Assembly (NCBI GenBank): GCA_902462155.1
Contig: CABQAQ010000014.1
Coordinates: 1-19,354, forward strand
DNA from: an uncultured bacterium
GTDB lineage: Bacteria; Cyanobacteriota; Vampirovibrionia; Gastranaerophilales; Gastranaerophilaceae
Length of the DNA: 19,354 nucleotides
Reading direction: 5' to 3'
The position numbers and the translations under genes were made by a program. This document shows positions 1-8,268 of this stretch, piece after piece. The stretch's first letter is position 1. Each line of letters begins with the position of its first letter. Below the pieces are notes generated by a model. The model was not told where the DNA came from, did not search any database, and was given only the letters and a program-made list of their open reading frames with translations.

Positions 1-540
1 GTTTTATCTTTAATTTTATTTTCACAAATTAATGCTTACTGTGCTGATTATTTTAAGCTATATGAAAAAACAGAACTACCAAAATTTAAATTCCATAATA
101 ATATAGATCCTTATCAGAATGAAGACTATTTTAAATATGCTTATTCTCCTTACCCTTTATTTAGAACCAGCTCAGATCTGTATTTTAAAAGCTTAAGAAT
201 TCCAAGCGGATATTATATTATTACTCCTCGACACTATAAAAATCAGGATATTGTTTTATTTAAATCTAATGGAGAAGTTAAATTTATAGTTCCTGTTTTA
301 GATAAAGATATCGTTCCTGTTGACTTTTATAAACGTAATTTACCTCAGGTTAAATTAACAAAATTCCAAAAATTCAAAAAAAATATTATACAAGCTATCA
401 ATAATCACTTTAAAAGCTCTAAAAAAGAAGAACCTCCTAAAAGTTTTATTGTTGTTGATAAAATTGCTCCCAATTGGTGTTTGATTAAGTTGTATTATGG
501 ACCTGATATTTATATTATGTTATTTAGTTTAGTTAAGTAA
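1..540 (+). CDS. Exported protein of unknown function, 5' end outside window
   Basis: Frame 1 is open from the first base to TAA at 538-540 (179 residues visible). The first ~15 residues (VLSLILFSQINAYCA) are the hydrophobic core and end of a signal peptide, so only a few N-terminal codons are missing. The mature part is rich in Tyr, Phe, Lys and Asn (for example SGYYIITPRHYKNQDIVLF), with a basic stretch near residues 120-145 and a final segment IAPNWCLIKLYYGPDIY. I recognise no family. It is probably periplasmic or surface-located; there is no clear lipobox. It lies 53 bp upstream of polA on the same strand. Codon use matches polA. The reading frame is solid; the function is unknown. Confidence 0.75.
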   Translation, partial: VLSLILFSQINAYCADYFKLYEKTELPKFKFHNNIDPYQNEDYFKYAYSPYPLFRTSSDLYFKSLRIPSGYYIITPRHYKNQDIVLFKSNGEVKFIVPVLDKDIVPVDFYKRNLPQVKLTKFQKFKKNIIQAINNHFKSSKKEEPPKSFIVVDKIAPNWCLIKLYYGPDIYIMLFSLVK

Positions 541-559
541 ATATTTTTCTGATTTATGG

Positions 560-587
560 TTGAATATATACCTTATTTTGATAAAAT
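560..587 (+). promoter_or_regulatory. polA promoter with extended -10
   Basis: TTGAAT at 560-565, a 16-bp spacer, and TAAAAT at 582-587 preceded by TGa (579-581), which makes an extended -10. The ATG of polA begins at 594, only 6 bases after the -10. A start at the usual distance would fall on or next to the ATG, and no Shine-Dalgarno is present (the leader is ATAAAAAA-like), so a leaderless polA mRNA is plausible. Confidence 0.5.
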
Positions 588-593
588 AAAAAA

Positions 594-3515
594 ATGGATA
601 AAAAAATATTAATATTAATAGACGGACACGCTTTAGCTTTTAGAAGTTATTTTGCTCTTGAACGAACTCAGATGAAAACTGTTAATAATCAGCCAACTTG
701 GGCTATTTATGGATTCTTTAAAGCTATTTTTGATCTATTAAAAAAGAATATTAAACCTGATGCTATTGCTGTAGCTTTCGATGTTAGTCATCAAACTTTC
801 CGTACTGAAATGTATCAGGAGTATAAAGCTAACCGACAGATAATGCCTGATACTTTAAGATCTCAGTTATCTTTAATAATGGAAGGTCTAAAAGCATTTA
901 ATATCCCTATCTATACCAAAGCCGGCTTCGAAGCTGATGATGTCATTGGTACTATTGCTAATAAAGCTTTAAATCATAATATTAAAACTTTTATTTTAAC
1001 CGGTGATAAAGATTCTTTTCAATTGATAGATAAAAATAATAATATAGAAGTGCTAATTCCTTCTACCGGTGCCTTAACTACTTATAATTGGGATAAAGTT
1101 TATGAAAAACTTGGTGTATATCCTAATCAGGTTGTTGATTTTAAAGCTTTAAGTGGAGATTCTTCGGATAATATACCGGGTATCAAAGGAATTGGAGCTA
1201 AAACTGCATCTTCTTTACTTTCTCAATATGAAAATCTGGAAAATATTTATCTTAATCTTAACAATATAACTAAAAAATCTCTAAAACAAAAACTTATTGA
1301 TGGAAAAGATATTGCTATTTTAAGTCAAACTCTTGCTAAAATAGACAAAACTTTAGATATTGATTTTGACTTTCAACAATCAAAACTAGATATTCCTGAT
1401 GTTAAACAAGTAATTGAATTTTTTAAAGGTCTTCAATTATACGGATTTGTAAAGAATATCAACAGTATTTTGAATTCTTTTAATATTCATAATCCTGAAG
1501 AAAAAGATCTTTATAAAAATAATAATCCCAAAAATAATACTATAAGTAATAATCAATTAACTTTTGATTTCCAAAAATTAAAAAATGAACCGGATAAAAA
1601 AACAGATCTTGTTTTTGTATCTAAAGAAGATCTCTGCTCAAACTTTAATTTCGATTCTATTTTAGTCGATTCTGATGAAAAATTTAATAATCTTCTTTTA
1701 AGTCTAAAAAATCAATCTTTATTATCTTTTTCTATTGAAGTCGAAAATTTTCAAGATATAGATTCAGATATTATAGGCTTATCTGTCGGATTTAATAATA
1801 GTATTAAATATTATAAAAATGAAATTTTAATTGATCAATCTTCTTGTAATACAAATAATTCTAGAATTTTTTATATACCTTTAAAACATAAAAATTACAG
1901 TGATAATATTCCTATTGAACAATTTATATCTAAATTTAAATCTGTTTTTGAAGATAATAATATTGCTAAAGTGTTTCAAGACTCTAAATTAGCTTTAAAT
2001 ACTTTAAAAAAATATAATATTGACTTAAAAAATATTGTATTAGATACAATGCTTGCAAGTTATGTACAAGATCCGGCTCGCAGGCATTCTTTAAGTGTTC
2101 AAGCTCAAGATCATTTAGATTACATCATTGAAGATTTAGATGATATTTTAGGTAAAGGAAAAAATTCTTTAAAATTTGATTTAATAGATATTAATAAAGC
2201 CTTTAAGTTCTCTTCTGACAATGCTTTCTGTATCTTAGAACTTGTTAAATATTACAATCAGGCTTTAGATGATACTGATAAAAAAATATTAACTACAATA
2301 GAAATCCCTTTGGTGTATGTACTTTCTCAAATGGAACTTAATGGGGTTTCAATAGATACCTCATATTTAAAAGAGTTATCTAATTTAATATGTGAAAAAT
2401 TAAATACTATAGAAAATAATATATATCAATTAGCCGGTGAAACATTCAATGTTAATTCTCCTAAAAAAGTAGGTGAAATTTTATTTGAAAAACTAGGACT
2501 TAAACCCAAAAGTAAGCCCAGATCATTAAGCCACAACAAATTTTCTACTAATGCCAAGATCTTAGAAGAATTAGCTCCAAAAAATGAAATTGTTAAACTT
2601 ATACTGGATCAACGACATCTAAATAAACTTAAAACTACTTATATTGATACTTTACCTCTTTTAATCAGTAAAAAAGATAATAGAATACATACTAGTTTTA
2701 ATCAAACAGTTACAACTACAGGTAGAATTTCCAGTTCTAATCCTAATTTACAAAATATTCCTATTCGAACAGAACTCGGTAATAAAATAAGAAGAGCTTT
2801 TACTCCTGCAAATAAAAATGATTCTTGTATTTTATCTAGCGATTATTCACAAATAGAATTACGCTTATTAGCTCATGTAAGTCAGGATAAAAATTTAATT
2901 GATGCTTTTAATTCAGGTCAAGATATTCATTCTATTACGGCTTCAAAGGTTTTTGATGTTTCCTTAGAAAATGTAACAAAACAGATGCGACAAAAAGCTA
3001 AAGCTGTAAATTTTGGTATTGTTTATGGACAAACTAAATACGGATTAGCTTCTTCCTTGGATATTCCTATTGAGGATGCTAAAATCTTTATAGATCGTTA
3101 TTTTGATACTTACCCTAAAGTTAAACAATATATGGAGGATACTATCAACTTTGTTACTGAACATGGTTATGTTCAAACTATATATGGTCGAAAAAGATAT
3201 TTAGCTAATGAACTTACAAGTTCCACCAGACAAATTAAAGAGTTTGCTCTAAGGGCAGCAATAAATGCTCCTATTCAAGGTACTGCTGCTGATTTAATCA
3301 AAATTGCTATGATTGAACTTAAAAAGAAATTTGATGAATATAATGTTTTCTCAAAATTAATTTTACAAGTCCATGATGAATTAGTTATTGAAGCTAAAAA
3401 ATCTGAACTTGATCTTGTTAAAAAGCTTGTTAAAGAATCTATGGAACTTAATCAACCTTTATTAGTTCCTTTAGTCGTTGATATTAATGTAAATACTTCT
3501 TGGATGGAAGAATAA
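594..3515 (+). CDS. polA: DNA polymerase I, proofreading site degenerate
   Basis: Three-domain Pol I of 973 residues, a little longer than the E. coli enzyme. Residues 1-290 are the 5'-3' flap exonuclease: FEADDVIG at 112-119, TGDKDSF at 136-142 and GDSSDNIPGIKGIGAKT at 188-204. A low-complexity Asn/Lys linker follows (about 300-335). Residues 340-555 occupy the 3'-5' exonuclease position, but the metal ligands are changed: the usual FDTE is FSIE (S380, E382), the middle Asp of the QNLKYD motif is A467, and the YAAED Asp is N543. The polymerase domain is intact: motif A SSDYSQIELR (D750), O helix KAVNFGIVYG (F807, Y811) and motif C QVHDELVIEA (D928). The enzyme fills gaps and removes RNA primers during lagging-strand synthesis and repair. 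It is inferred to lack proofreading, as Taq Pol I does. The ATG is supported by domain start rather than by a ribosome-binding site. The next gene starts 3 bp after the stop. Confidence 0.97.
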   Translation: MDKKILILIDGHALAFRSYFALERTQMKTVNNQPTWAIYGFFKAIFDLLKKNIKPDAIAVAFDVSHQTFRTEMYQEYKANRQIMPDTLRSQLSLIMEGLKAFNIPIYTKAGFEADDVIGTIANKALNHNIKTFILTGDKDSFQLIDKNNNIEVLIPSTGALTTYNWDKVYEKLGVYPNQVVDFKALSGDSSDNIPGIKGIGAKTASSLLSQYENLENIYLNLNNITKKSLKQKLIDGKDIAILSQTLAKIDKTLDIDFDFQQSKLDIPDVKQVIEFFKGLQLYGFVKNINSILNSFNIHNPEEKDLYKNNNPKNNTISNNQLTFDFQKLKNEPDKKTDLVFVSKEDLCSNFNFDSILVDSDEKFNNLLLSLKNQSLLSFSIEVENFQDIDSDIIGLSVGFNNSIKYYKNEILIDQSSCNTNNSRIFYIPLKHKNYSDNIPIEQFISKFKSVFEDNNIAKVFQDSKLALNTLKKYNIDLKNIVLDTMLASYVQDPARRHSLSVQAQDHLDYIIEDLDDILGKGKNSLKFDLIDINKAFKFSSDNAFCILELVKYYNQALDDTDKKILTTIEIPLVYVLSQMELNGVSIDTSYLKELSNLICEKLNTIENNIYQLAGETFNVNSPKKVGEILFEKLGLKPKSKPRSLSHNKFSTNAKILEELAPKNEIVKLILDQRHLNKLKTTYIDTLPLLISKKDNRIHTSFNQTVTTTGRISSSNPNLQNIPIRTELGNKIRRAFTPANKNDSCILSSDYSQIELRLLAHVSQDKNLIDAFNSGQDIHSITASKVFDVSLENVTKQMRQKAKAVNFGIVYGQTKYGLASSLDIPIEDAKIFIDRYFDTYPKVKQYMEDTINFVTEHGYVQTIYGRKRYLANELTSSTRQIKEFALRAAINAPIQGTAADLIKIAMIELKKKFDEYNVFSKLILQVHDELVIEAKKSELDLVKKLVKESMELNQPLLVPLVVDINVNTSWMEE

Positions 3516-3517
3516 TT

Positions 3518-3910
3518 ATGCGAAATTTAATTAAATTAATATTTATTTTAAGCTTATTTTTATATTTCTCTTATGAGTTTAACTTTAATAATATAGCCTT
3601 TTCTGATGAAAATTTTAAGTCTATCTATGTAAATGTAGAAGATTGTACCAAAATATATCCTGTTAATACTGAAAAATTATTCTTCTTAACATTATCTGCT
3701 TTAAGTGCTTCCAGATTTAATATCTTAGAAATTCAAACCAGAAGTGGGTATATTCTTTTTAGATCTTATAATAAAGATTTTTTAGCTGTTATTTCTCCAA
3801 AAGATTATAAAAATTCCCAAATACGTATTACTCCTGCTGATAATAGCTACGCTTTTGATAGGAATATTCTTTTAAAGGTATTTCAACATCTTGACCAAAA
3901 TTTTAGATAA
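3518..3910 (+). CDS. Small exported protein of unknown function downstream of polA
   Basis: 130 residues from the ATG at 3518, which has GGAAG 8 bases upstream inside the polA end. An in-frame TTG at 3500 is less likely. The N-terminus MRNLIKLIFILSLFLYFSYEF is a signal peptide or membrane anchor; the mature part begins near FSDENFK and has one Cys. Its middle and C-terminal part (SGYILFRSY, VISPKDYKNSQIRITPADN) is a possible beta-rich domain. SGY and DYKN-type segments vaguely recall the exported protein on the other side of polA, but I cannot claim homology. It is probably co-transcribed with polA, since the stop and start are 3 bp apart. Its last 8 bases overlap the end of rimO on the opposite strand. 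I do not recognise a family. Confidence 0.8.
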   Translation: MRNLIKLIFILSLFLYFSYEFNFNNIAFSDENFKSIYVNVEDCTKIYPVNTEKLFFLTLSALSASRFNILEIQTRSGYILFRSYNKDFLAVISPKDYKNSQIRITPADNSYAFDRNILLKVFQHLDQNFR

Positions 3911-5222
3911 TTTCTCCCCATAAATCATATTCATCTGCTTTCTTTACCTCTACGTTTACAATATCTCCGGGAACTAAAATTTTATCTGTATTATTTATAT
4001 AGATCTGACCATCTATTTCCGGTGCATCCCTATATGTTCTACCTATAATCTGATTCTCTTGGGTTATTGTTTCTATTATTGACGGTATTTTTTTACCTAT
4101 AAGTGATTTATTAATTTCTAAAGATATTTTTTGTTGTAACTCCATTAAAGCTTTTTTTCTTTTTGATTTTATATATGGACTTATTTGATTTCCTAAAGAT
4201 GCTGCAAACGTATTCTCTTCTTTCGAGTATTTAAATACTCCTAGTTTATCGAATTTTATATCATTTACAAAATTGTATAAATGATTAAATTGTTCTTCTG
4301 TTTCTCCTGGGTACCCAACTATAAATGTAGTCCTTAATGCTACATTCTTTACTTTATTTCTAATTTTGCTAATAAGACTTCTGTAATCTATTATAGGTCT
4401 TCTCATTGACTTCAATACTTCAGGATGCGAATGTTGAATTGGCATGTCTATATAGTTTACAACTTTTTTTGAATCATTAATTATATCTAGTAACTCATCT
4501 GTTATAAATGATGGGTATGTATACATAATTCTAATCCACTCAAAACTATCTATTTTATCTAATTGTTTTATCAACTCTGAAAGATTTTGATTTTTTAAAC
4601 CCGATAAATCTTGACCATAACTTGTTGTATCTTGAGCTATTAGGATAATTTCATTTACTCCTTTATCTCCAAGTTTTTTAGCTTCTTCAACAATGTCCTC
4701 TATTTTTCTAGAATGATACTCACCTCTTAATTGCGGTATAATACAATAACCACATTTAAAATTACAACCATCTGCTATTTTTATATATGAGCTTGCTCCA
4801 ACTGTTATCTGTTGTCGACTTACCATCTCAGGATAAATATATTCTGGTTTCTCCGATACTTCGTAATAAAAGTTATCAGGATTTCTTTCTATCTTCTCTA
4901 TTACATCTATAACTTTTGCTAGATCACTTGTTCCTAACATTGCTATTATTTCCGGAATAGCTTTTTTTAATTCCATTTTATGCTTCTGCGGCAAACATCC
5001 TGTTACTATTACTTTTTTACCGTCCATTGCCATTTTTAATATATCTTGTATTGATTCTTTCTCTGCATCGTGAATAAATGAACACGTGTTCACTATTACT
5101 ATATCTGCCTTTGTTTCATCTAATGTTATATTATATCCTTTATCTGCTAATAAGCCTAACATTAACTCAGAATCTACAAGATTCTTTGCACAACCGTTAT
5201 TTATTAACGCTATATTCTTCAT
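3903..5222 (-). CDS. rimO: Ribosomal protein S12 methylthiotransferase RimO
   Basis: Radical-SAM methylthiotransferase of 439 residues, the usual length. The N-terminal UPF0004/MTTase domain carries the three cluster ligands C11 (NNGCAKN), C47 (VNTCSF) and C76 (VTGCLPQ). The radical-SAM motif is C153-x3-C157-x2-C160 (DGCNFKCGYC). A TRAM domain occupies about 370-439 (APEIDGQIYI). YCIIPQLRG followed by YHSRK is the RimO rather than the MiaB signature. The enzyme methylthiolates the conserved aspartate of ribosomal protein S12 in the cytoplasm, using SAM and two 4Fe-4S clusters. It is the last gene of the minus-strand run, starting 8 bp after the membrane protein's stop. Its ribosome-binding site (AAGAGA) is weak, so coupling is likely. 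Its stop lies inside the convergent gene's end, so there is no room for a terminator between them. Confidence 0.95.
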   Translation of the reverse strand: MKNIALINNGCAKNLVDSELMLGLLADKGYNITLDETKADIVIVNTCSFIHDAEKESIQDILKMAMDGKKVIVTGCLPQKHKMELKKAIPEIIAMLGTSDLAKVIDVIEKIERNPDNFYYEVSEKPEYIYPEMVSRQQITVGASSYIKIADGCNFKCGYCIIPQLRGEYHSRKIEDIVEEAKKLGDKGVNEIILIAQDTTSYGQDLSGLKNQNLSELIKQLDKIDSFEWIRIMYTYPSFITDELLDIINDSKKVVNYIDMPIQHSHPEVLKSMRRPIIDYRSLISKIRNKVKNVALRTTFIVGYPGETEEQFNHLYNFVNDIKFDKLGVFKYSKEENTFAASLGNQISPYIKSKRKKALMELQQKISLEINKSLIGKKIPSIIETITQENQIIGRTYRDAPEIDGQIYINNTDKILVPGDIVNVEVKKADEYDLWGEII

Positions 5223-5230
5223 TATTTCTC

Positions 5231-6955
5231 TTACTTTCTTTTCTTATAATTTATAAATTGATAATTACCCTCTCCTATTATAGACTCAAATTCATAATTT
5301 TTATATACCCATGCACAAAGATCTTTAGCATAACTTTTACAAATATATGTATGTCCATAATCGTTTAAATTTTTTTTATTAATTACTATTAATGCCGGAG
5401 AATTTTGTTTTAAATGGTTAATAATATTATTTTCTCCCAAAAACTCTATATAAGGAGGCATATATGTATGATAAAAATTATCAGACCTTCTATTTGAAAG
5501 ATAGTTTAATATATGTCCTTCTGGCATTATTAAAACTGTGTCATTTTCATTTGTTAGTTTTATTATTTCTTTTACTTCTTTATTTATAATATTTGCCGAT
5601 CCTGTATCATTTATCAATTGATACTCATTTGTATAATTTATTATTTTAGTATTGTTTTCTATATTAAAATAAATTGCAGTAATCATAAATTTATAACTAA
5701 TACCTAACAATATTATACATAAAGATATTTCTACATATTTTTTATTTAACTTATCTTTAAATGTTAAAAAATTCAAAAAAATATAACAAAACATAATGCT
5801 TAAAAATGGAATACCTAAAGAAGCATAGACTAAAATATTTACATTATAAAAATATTTTAATGAGGATATTAATGTTACTATAAATAATATTAAAATACTT
5901 GAAGTTTTAATAATTTTTTTTAAATTTAATATTAAAATGATTAAAGTTAAAAGCGGTACCATTATAAAAATATAACGATTGAAATATATCGTAACTATAA
6001 CAATTAAATATATTTGTATAGGAATTATAAAAAATAATTTTAACAATATGCTTAATAATTTATGTTTTTCTAATTTTATTTTAATCAAATTATTTAAATA
6101 AAATGATAAGTAAAATATAGATAAAATAATAGCTACATATAAAAAGTTAATACCTATTTGTATAAAAGCATCAGCAGATGGTTTCATTCCAGCTACATTA
6201 TTGTACAGAAATAATAAAGATGGAGTTTTAGCCATTTTTGACAATAATATTATATGAGTTACTAAATCTTTTAATGTAACTCCTTGTATAAACAGAATAA
6301 AAAAAGATACAATAATAGGTATAAAAAAACTTAAAATTGATTTTAATATAATTTTATAATCAACTTTTTTTAATATAAGATATATAAATACAAAAAATGC
6401 AAAAAGCAAATAATCATACTTAAAAGCAATTGAACATCCCAAGAAAAACGTTGACAAATACAACAACTTTTGATTTCTATTTTCAAAAAAAGATATAAAA
6501 AAATACACAGAAATTAAAACAGAACTTAAAGCATATACTGCAGCGTATGAATATGGCAAGTTATAATTAAAAATTCCTACTTGATATATACTTGTACAAA
6601 TTAAAAAAATTGATATTGCAAAGGATATTTTATCATTTAAAAATTTCCTTGATAAGAAATAAGTAAATATTAAAATAATATAAGAATTAATAAGACCTAG
6701 AATATTTAATACAGAAATATTTGTACCAAATAATTTAAAAGCTAAAGCATTAATTTGATAAGATAATGGTCCAAAGATATTAAAAATATCTTTAAATAAT
6801 ACTTCACCTTGAACCATCTGAGATGGAATATAAACTTCACGACCAAAATCAACAATAGGTACACCCTGTTTTAAAAAGGTTACAAAAGATAATATTAAAA
6901 ATAAAAATGATAATATAATAATATTCAATTTTTCTTTCTTTAACATTAGTATCAT
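5231..6955 (-). CDS. GT39-like multi-spanning glycosyltransferase family protein
   Basis: 574 residues with roughly eleven hydrophobic segments between about 10 and 430, then a soluble C-terminal domain of about 140 residues. After the first membrane helix comes VDFGREVYIPSQM followed by KDIFNIFGPLSYQ. This is the arrangement of the first extracytoplasmic loop of GT-C/PMT (GT39, ArnT-type) transferases, where acidic residues (here D and E of DFGRE) act on a lipid-linked sugar donor. By family this would transfer a sugar from a polyprenyl phosphate at the outer face of the membrane; substrate and acceptor are unknown. The C-terminal part (NDTVLIMPEGHILNYLSNR) resembles the periplasmic tail common in such proteins. 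The ATG at 6955 has AGGAG 8 bases upstream. It sits directly upstream of rimO (8 bp), with no obvious functional link. The family assignment comes from motif memory. Confidence 0.75.
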   Translation of the reverse strand: MILMLKKEKLNIIILSFLFLILSFVTFLKQGVPIVDFGREVYIPSQMVQGEVLFKDIFNIFGPLSYQINALAFKLFGTNISVLNILGLINSYIILIFTYFLSRKFLNDKISFAISIFLICTSIYQVGIFNYNLPYSYAAVYALSSVLISVYFFISFFENRNQKLLYLSTFFLGCSIAFKYDYLLFAFFVFIYLILKKVDYKIILKSILSFFIPIIVSFFILFIQGVTLKDLVTHIILLSKMAKTPSLLFLYNNVAGMKPSADAFIQIGINFLYVAIILSIFYLSFYLNNLIKIKLEKHKLLSILLKLFFIIPIQIYLIVIVTIYFNRYIFIMVPLLTLIILILNLKKIIKTSSILILFIVTLISSLKYFYNVNILVYASLGIPFLSIMFCYIFLNFLTFKDKLNKKYVEISLCIILLGISYKFMITAIYFNIENNTKIINYTNEYQLINDTGSANIINKEVKEIIKLTNENDTVLIMPEGHILNYLSNRRSDNFYHTYMPPYIEFLGENNIINHLKQNSPALIVINKKNLNDYGHTYICKSYAKDLCAWVYKNYEFESIIGEGNYQFINYKKRK

Positions 6956-7005
6956 ATAAACTACTCCTTAAACAAGATACACTTATAAAAATTGACGACT
7001 TATTT

Positions 7006-7034
7006 ATTATATGATAACAAAAAAAAAGTTATAA
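7006..7034 (-). promoter_or_regulatory. Possible internal promoter for the GT39-like gene and rimO
   Basis: In the 83-bp gap the minus strand reads TTATAA (7034-7029), a 17-bp spacer containing a run of nine T, then a perfect TATAAT (7011-7006). The -35 matches poorly. A start near 6999 would give a leader of about 44 bases containing the AGGAG of the gene at 6955. In such AT-rich DNA a TATAAT alone is weak evidence. Confidence 0.3.
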
Positions 7035-7038
7035 AAAA

Positions 7039-7902
7039 CTAACCATTACAAATATTTAAAAATTGGCTTAAGTTAAAATAATATCTATTAAGAAGATTTG
7101 AAATAAAAATTTCAAAAGTAATAGGCGCAATATCTTGTATATAATTTGCATCAATAACAAGCCCCTCAACAAAACGAGCAAATAACTCGCAAGGTGATAT
7201 ATAATATCTTTTAAGTTTATTTATTTTTAAAGTAATTCTATTTCGTTTTTTTATAAGTGAATTTAGTTTAAGATAATTTTTAAAAGCTTCCGGCATTTTT
7301 TTAAAATCAGAATCTAAATTATCAATAGATAACATTTCTGTTTTTTTCCAAAATGATGATATTATTTTTACTCTGTCATACTTTAATAAATACTTAGCTT
7401 TTGAATTTTTAATATATTTATTAAATTCTAAAAAAGGTTTTGACCTTAAAAAATGAGGGTATTCTTTTTCTATTAATTTCGTATAACTAATTATCTTTTC
7501 TTGTATTAATTTTTTATGAGATGTTAAAGTAAGAAATAAAGAATTTTTATCTACATAATAAGTAACATTAAGAAGCTCTCCTTGTATAATTTTAATTTTA
7601 TTTTTTTGTGAAGTATTAAAAAGATTTTCTAACGATCCCCCACTAATTAGCATATTATTATCTAGCTGAAAATTTATATGATGAGCAAATTCATGAGCTA
7701 AAGTCTGTATAATTTTATCCGGATTTTTTATATTTTTTGAAACTCTTATTTTATTTTTAAAATAAAAGCCTAAATTACCACGAGCTTTAGTTGAAAAACA
7801 AATATCAATATCATTATCTTTTAAAAAAGATGTCAATAATTCAATTTTTTTTCTAGAATGATTCTTTTCTACTTCCGAATTTAACATAATAGGATACAAC
7901 AT
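7039..7902 (-). CDS. Putative HExxH zinc metallopeptidase-like protein
   Basis: 287 residues with no signal peptide or membrane segment, so probably cytoplasmic. QTLAHEFAHHINF carries H70-E71-x-x-H74, the zincin active-site helix (two His ligands and the catalytic Glu). SPCELFARFVEGL near the C-terminus (E239, E246) fits the downstream glutamate helix that supplies the third ligand. A similar ELFARxxE segment occurs in phage and polyvalent-protein zincin-like domains, from memory. The N-terminal part (DICFSTKARGNLGFYF...IRVS) resembles the beta strand region before the helix in zincins. The order is compatible with an ImmA/IrrE-like or other minimal gluzincin, but I cannot assign a family. 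The ATG at 7902 lies 5 bp after the cutA stop without a clear ribosome-binding site, suggesting translational coupling; a second in-frame ATG (codon 6) is an alternative. Substrate unknown. Confidence 0.7.
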   Translation of the reverse strand: MLYPIMLNSEVEKNHSRKKIELLTSFLKDNDIDICFSTKARGNLGFYFKNKIRVSKNIKNPDKIIQTLAHEFAHHINFQLDNNMLISGGSLENLFNTSQKNKIKIIQGELLNVTYYVDKNSLFLTLTSHKKLIQEKIISYTKLIEKEYPHFLRSKPFLEFNKYIKNSKAKYLLKYDRVKIISSFWKKTEMLSIDNLDSDFKKMPEAFKNYLKLNSLIKKRNRITLKINKLKRYYISPCELFARFVEGLVIDANYIQDIAPITFEIFISNLLNRYYFNLSQFLNICNG

Positions 7903-7907
7903 ATAAA

Positions 7908-8234
7908 TTAGCTTATTTGAGTATTATTTAATACCCAATTTAAATAATCTTGATGCCCCTTTTCTATATCTAAAGATATTATTTCTGGAACTTTATACTC
8001 ATGAATTGATAAAATAGCATTTTTTACCTTCTCAAACAGTATTTTTTGAGTCTTAATTATAAGCAAAAATTCACCGGATTCTTGTAGTTTATCTTCCCAC
8101 ATATAAAATGATTGAATGCTGTCGATAATATTTACACAAGCACAAAGTTTATTTTTAACTAAATGTTTAGCTATTTTAACAGCATTTATTCTTGTTTCAC
8201 AAGTCGTTAAAATGGTACAAAATTTATTTTCCAT
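7908..8234 (-). CDS. cutA: Divalent-cation tolerance protein CutA
   Basis: 108 residues, full family length. Characteristic segments are TTCETRINAVKIAKHLVKNK at the start, LCACVNIIDSIQSFYMWEDK, the KTQKILFEKVK helix, HEYKVPEII and GHQDYLNWV at the end. CutA1 proteins are very stable ferredoxin-like trimers that bind copper or other divalent metals. In bacteria they are named for metal tolerance, but their exact role is poorly defined. The start has an AGGAT ribosome-binding site (AAAGGATATAAAA before ATG). It lies 34 bp after the glcD-like gene and 5 bp before the metallopeptidase-like gene, probably one transcript. Confidence 0.95.
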   Translation of the reverse strand: MENKFCTILTTCETRINAVKIAKHLVKNKLCACVNIIDSIQSFYMWEDKLQESGEFLLIIKTQKILFEKVKNAILSIHEYKVPEIISLDIEKGHQDYLNWVLNNTQIS

Positions 8235-8268
8235 ATTTTTATATCCTTTATTTTATTTTAAAAGTAAT

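Noticed and set aside
1590..2260. Frameshift as the cause of the poor PolA exonuclease domain
   Set aside because: The reading frame is continuous and downstream motifs are intact, and residual sequence still aligns with the exonuclease fold, so substitution rather than frameshift explains it.
3500..3517. TTG start for the gene after polA
   Set aside because: The ATG at 3518 has a proper GGAAG spacing and starts a normal signal peptide; the TTG would add a short tail inside polA.
5078..5368. 96-codon + strand ORF across the rimO start and GT39-like gene end
   Set aside because: Antisense to two well-supported genes, with low-complexity Leu/Ile/Ser content and no ribosome-binding site.
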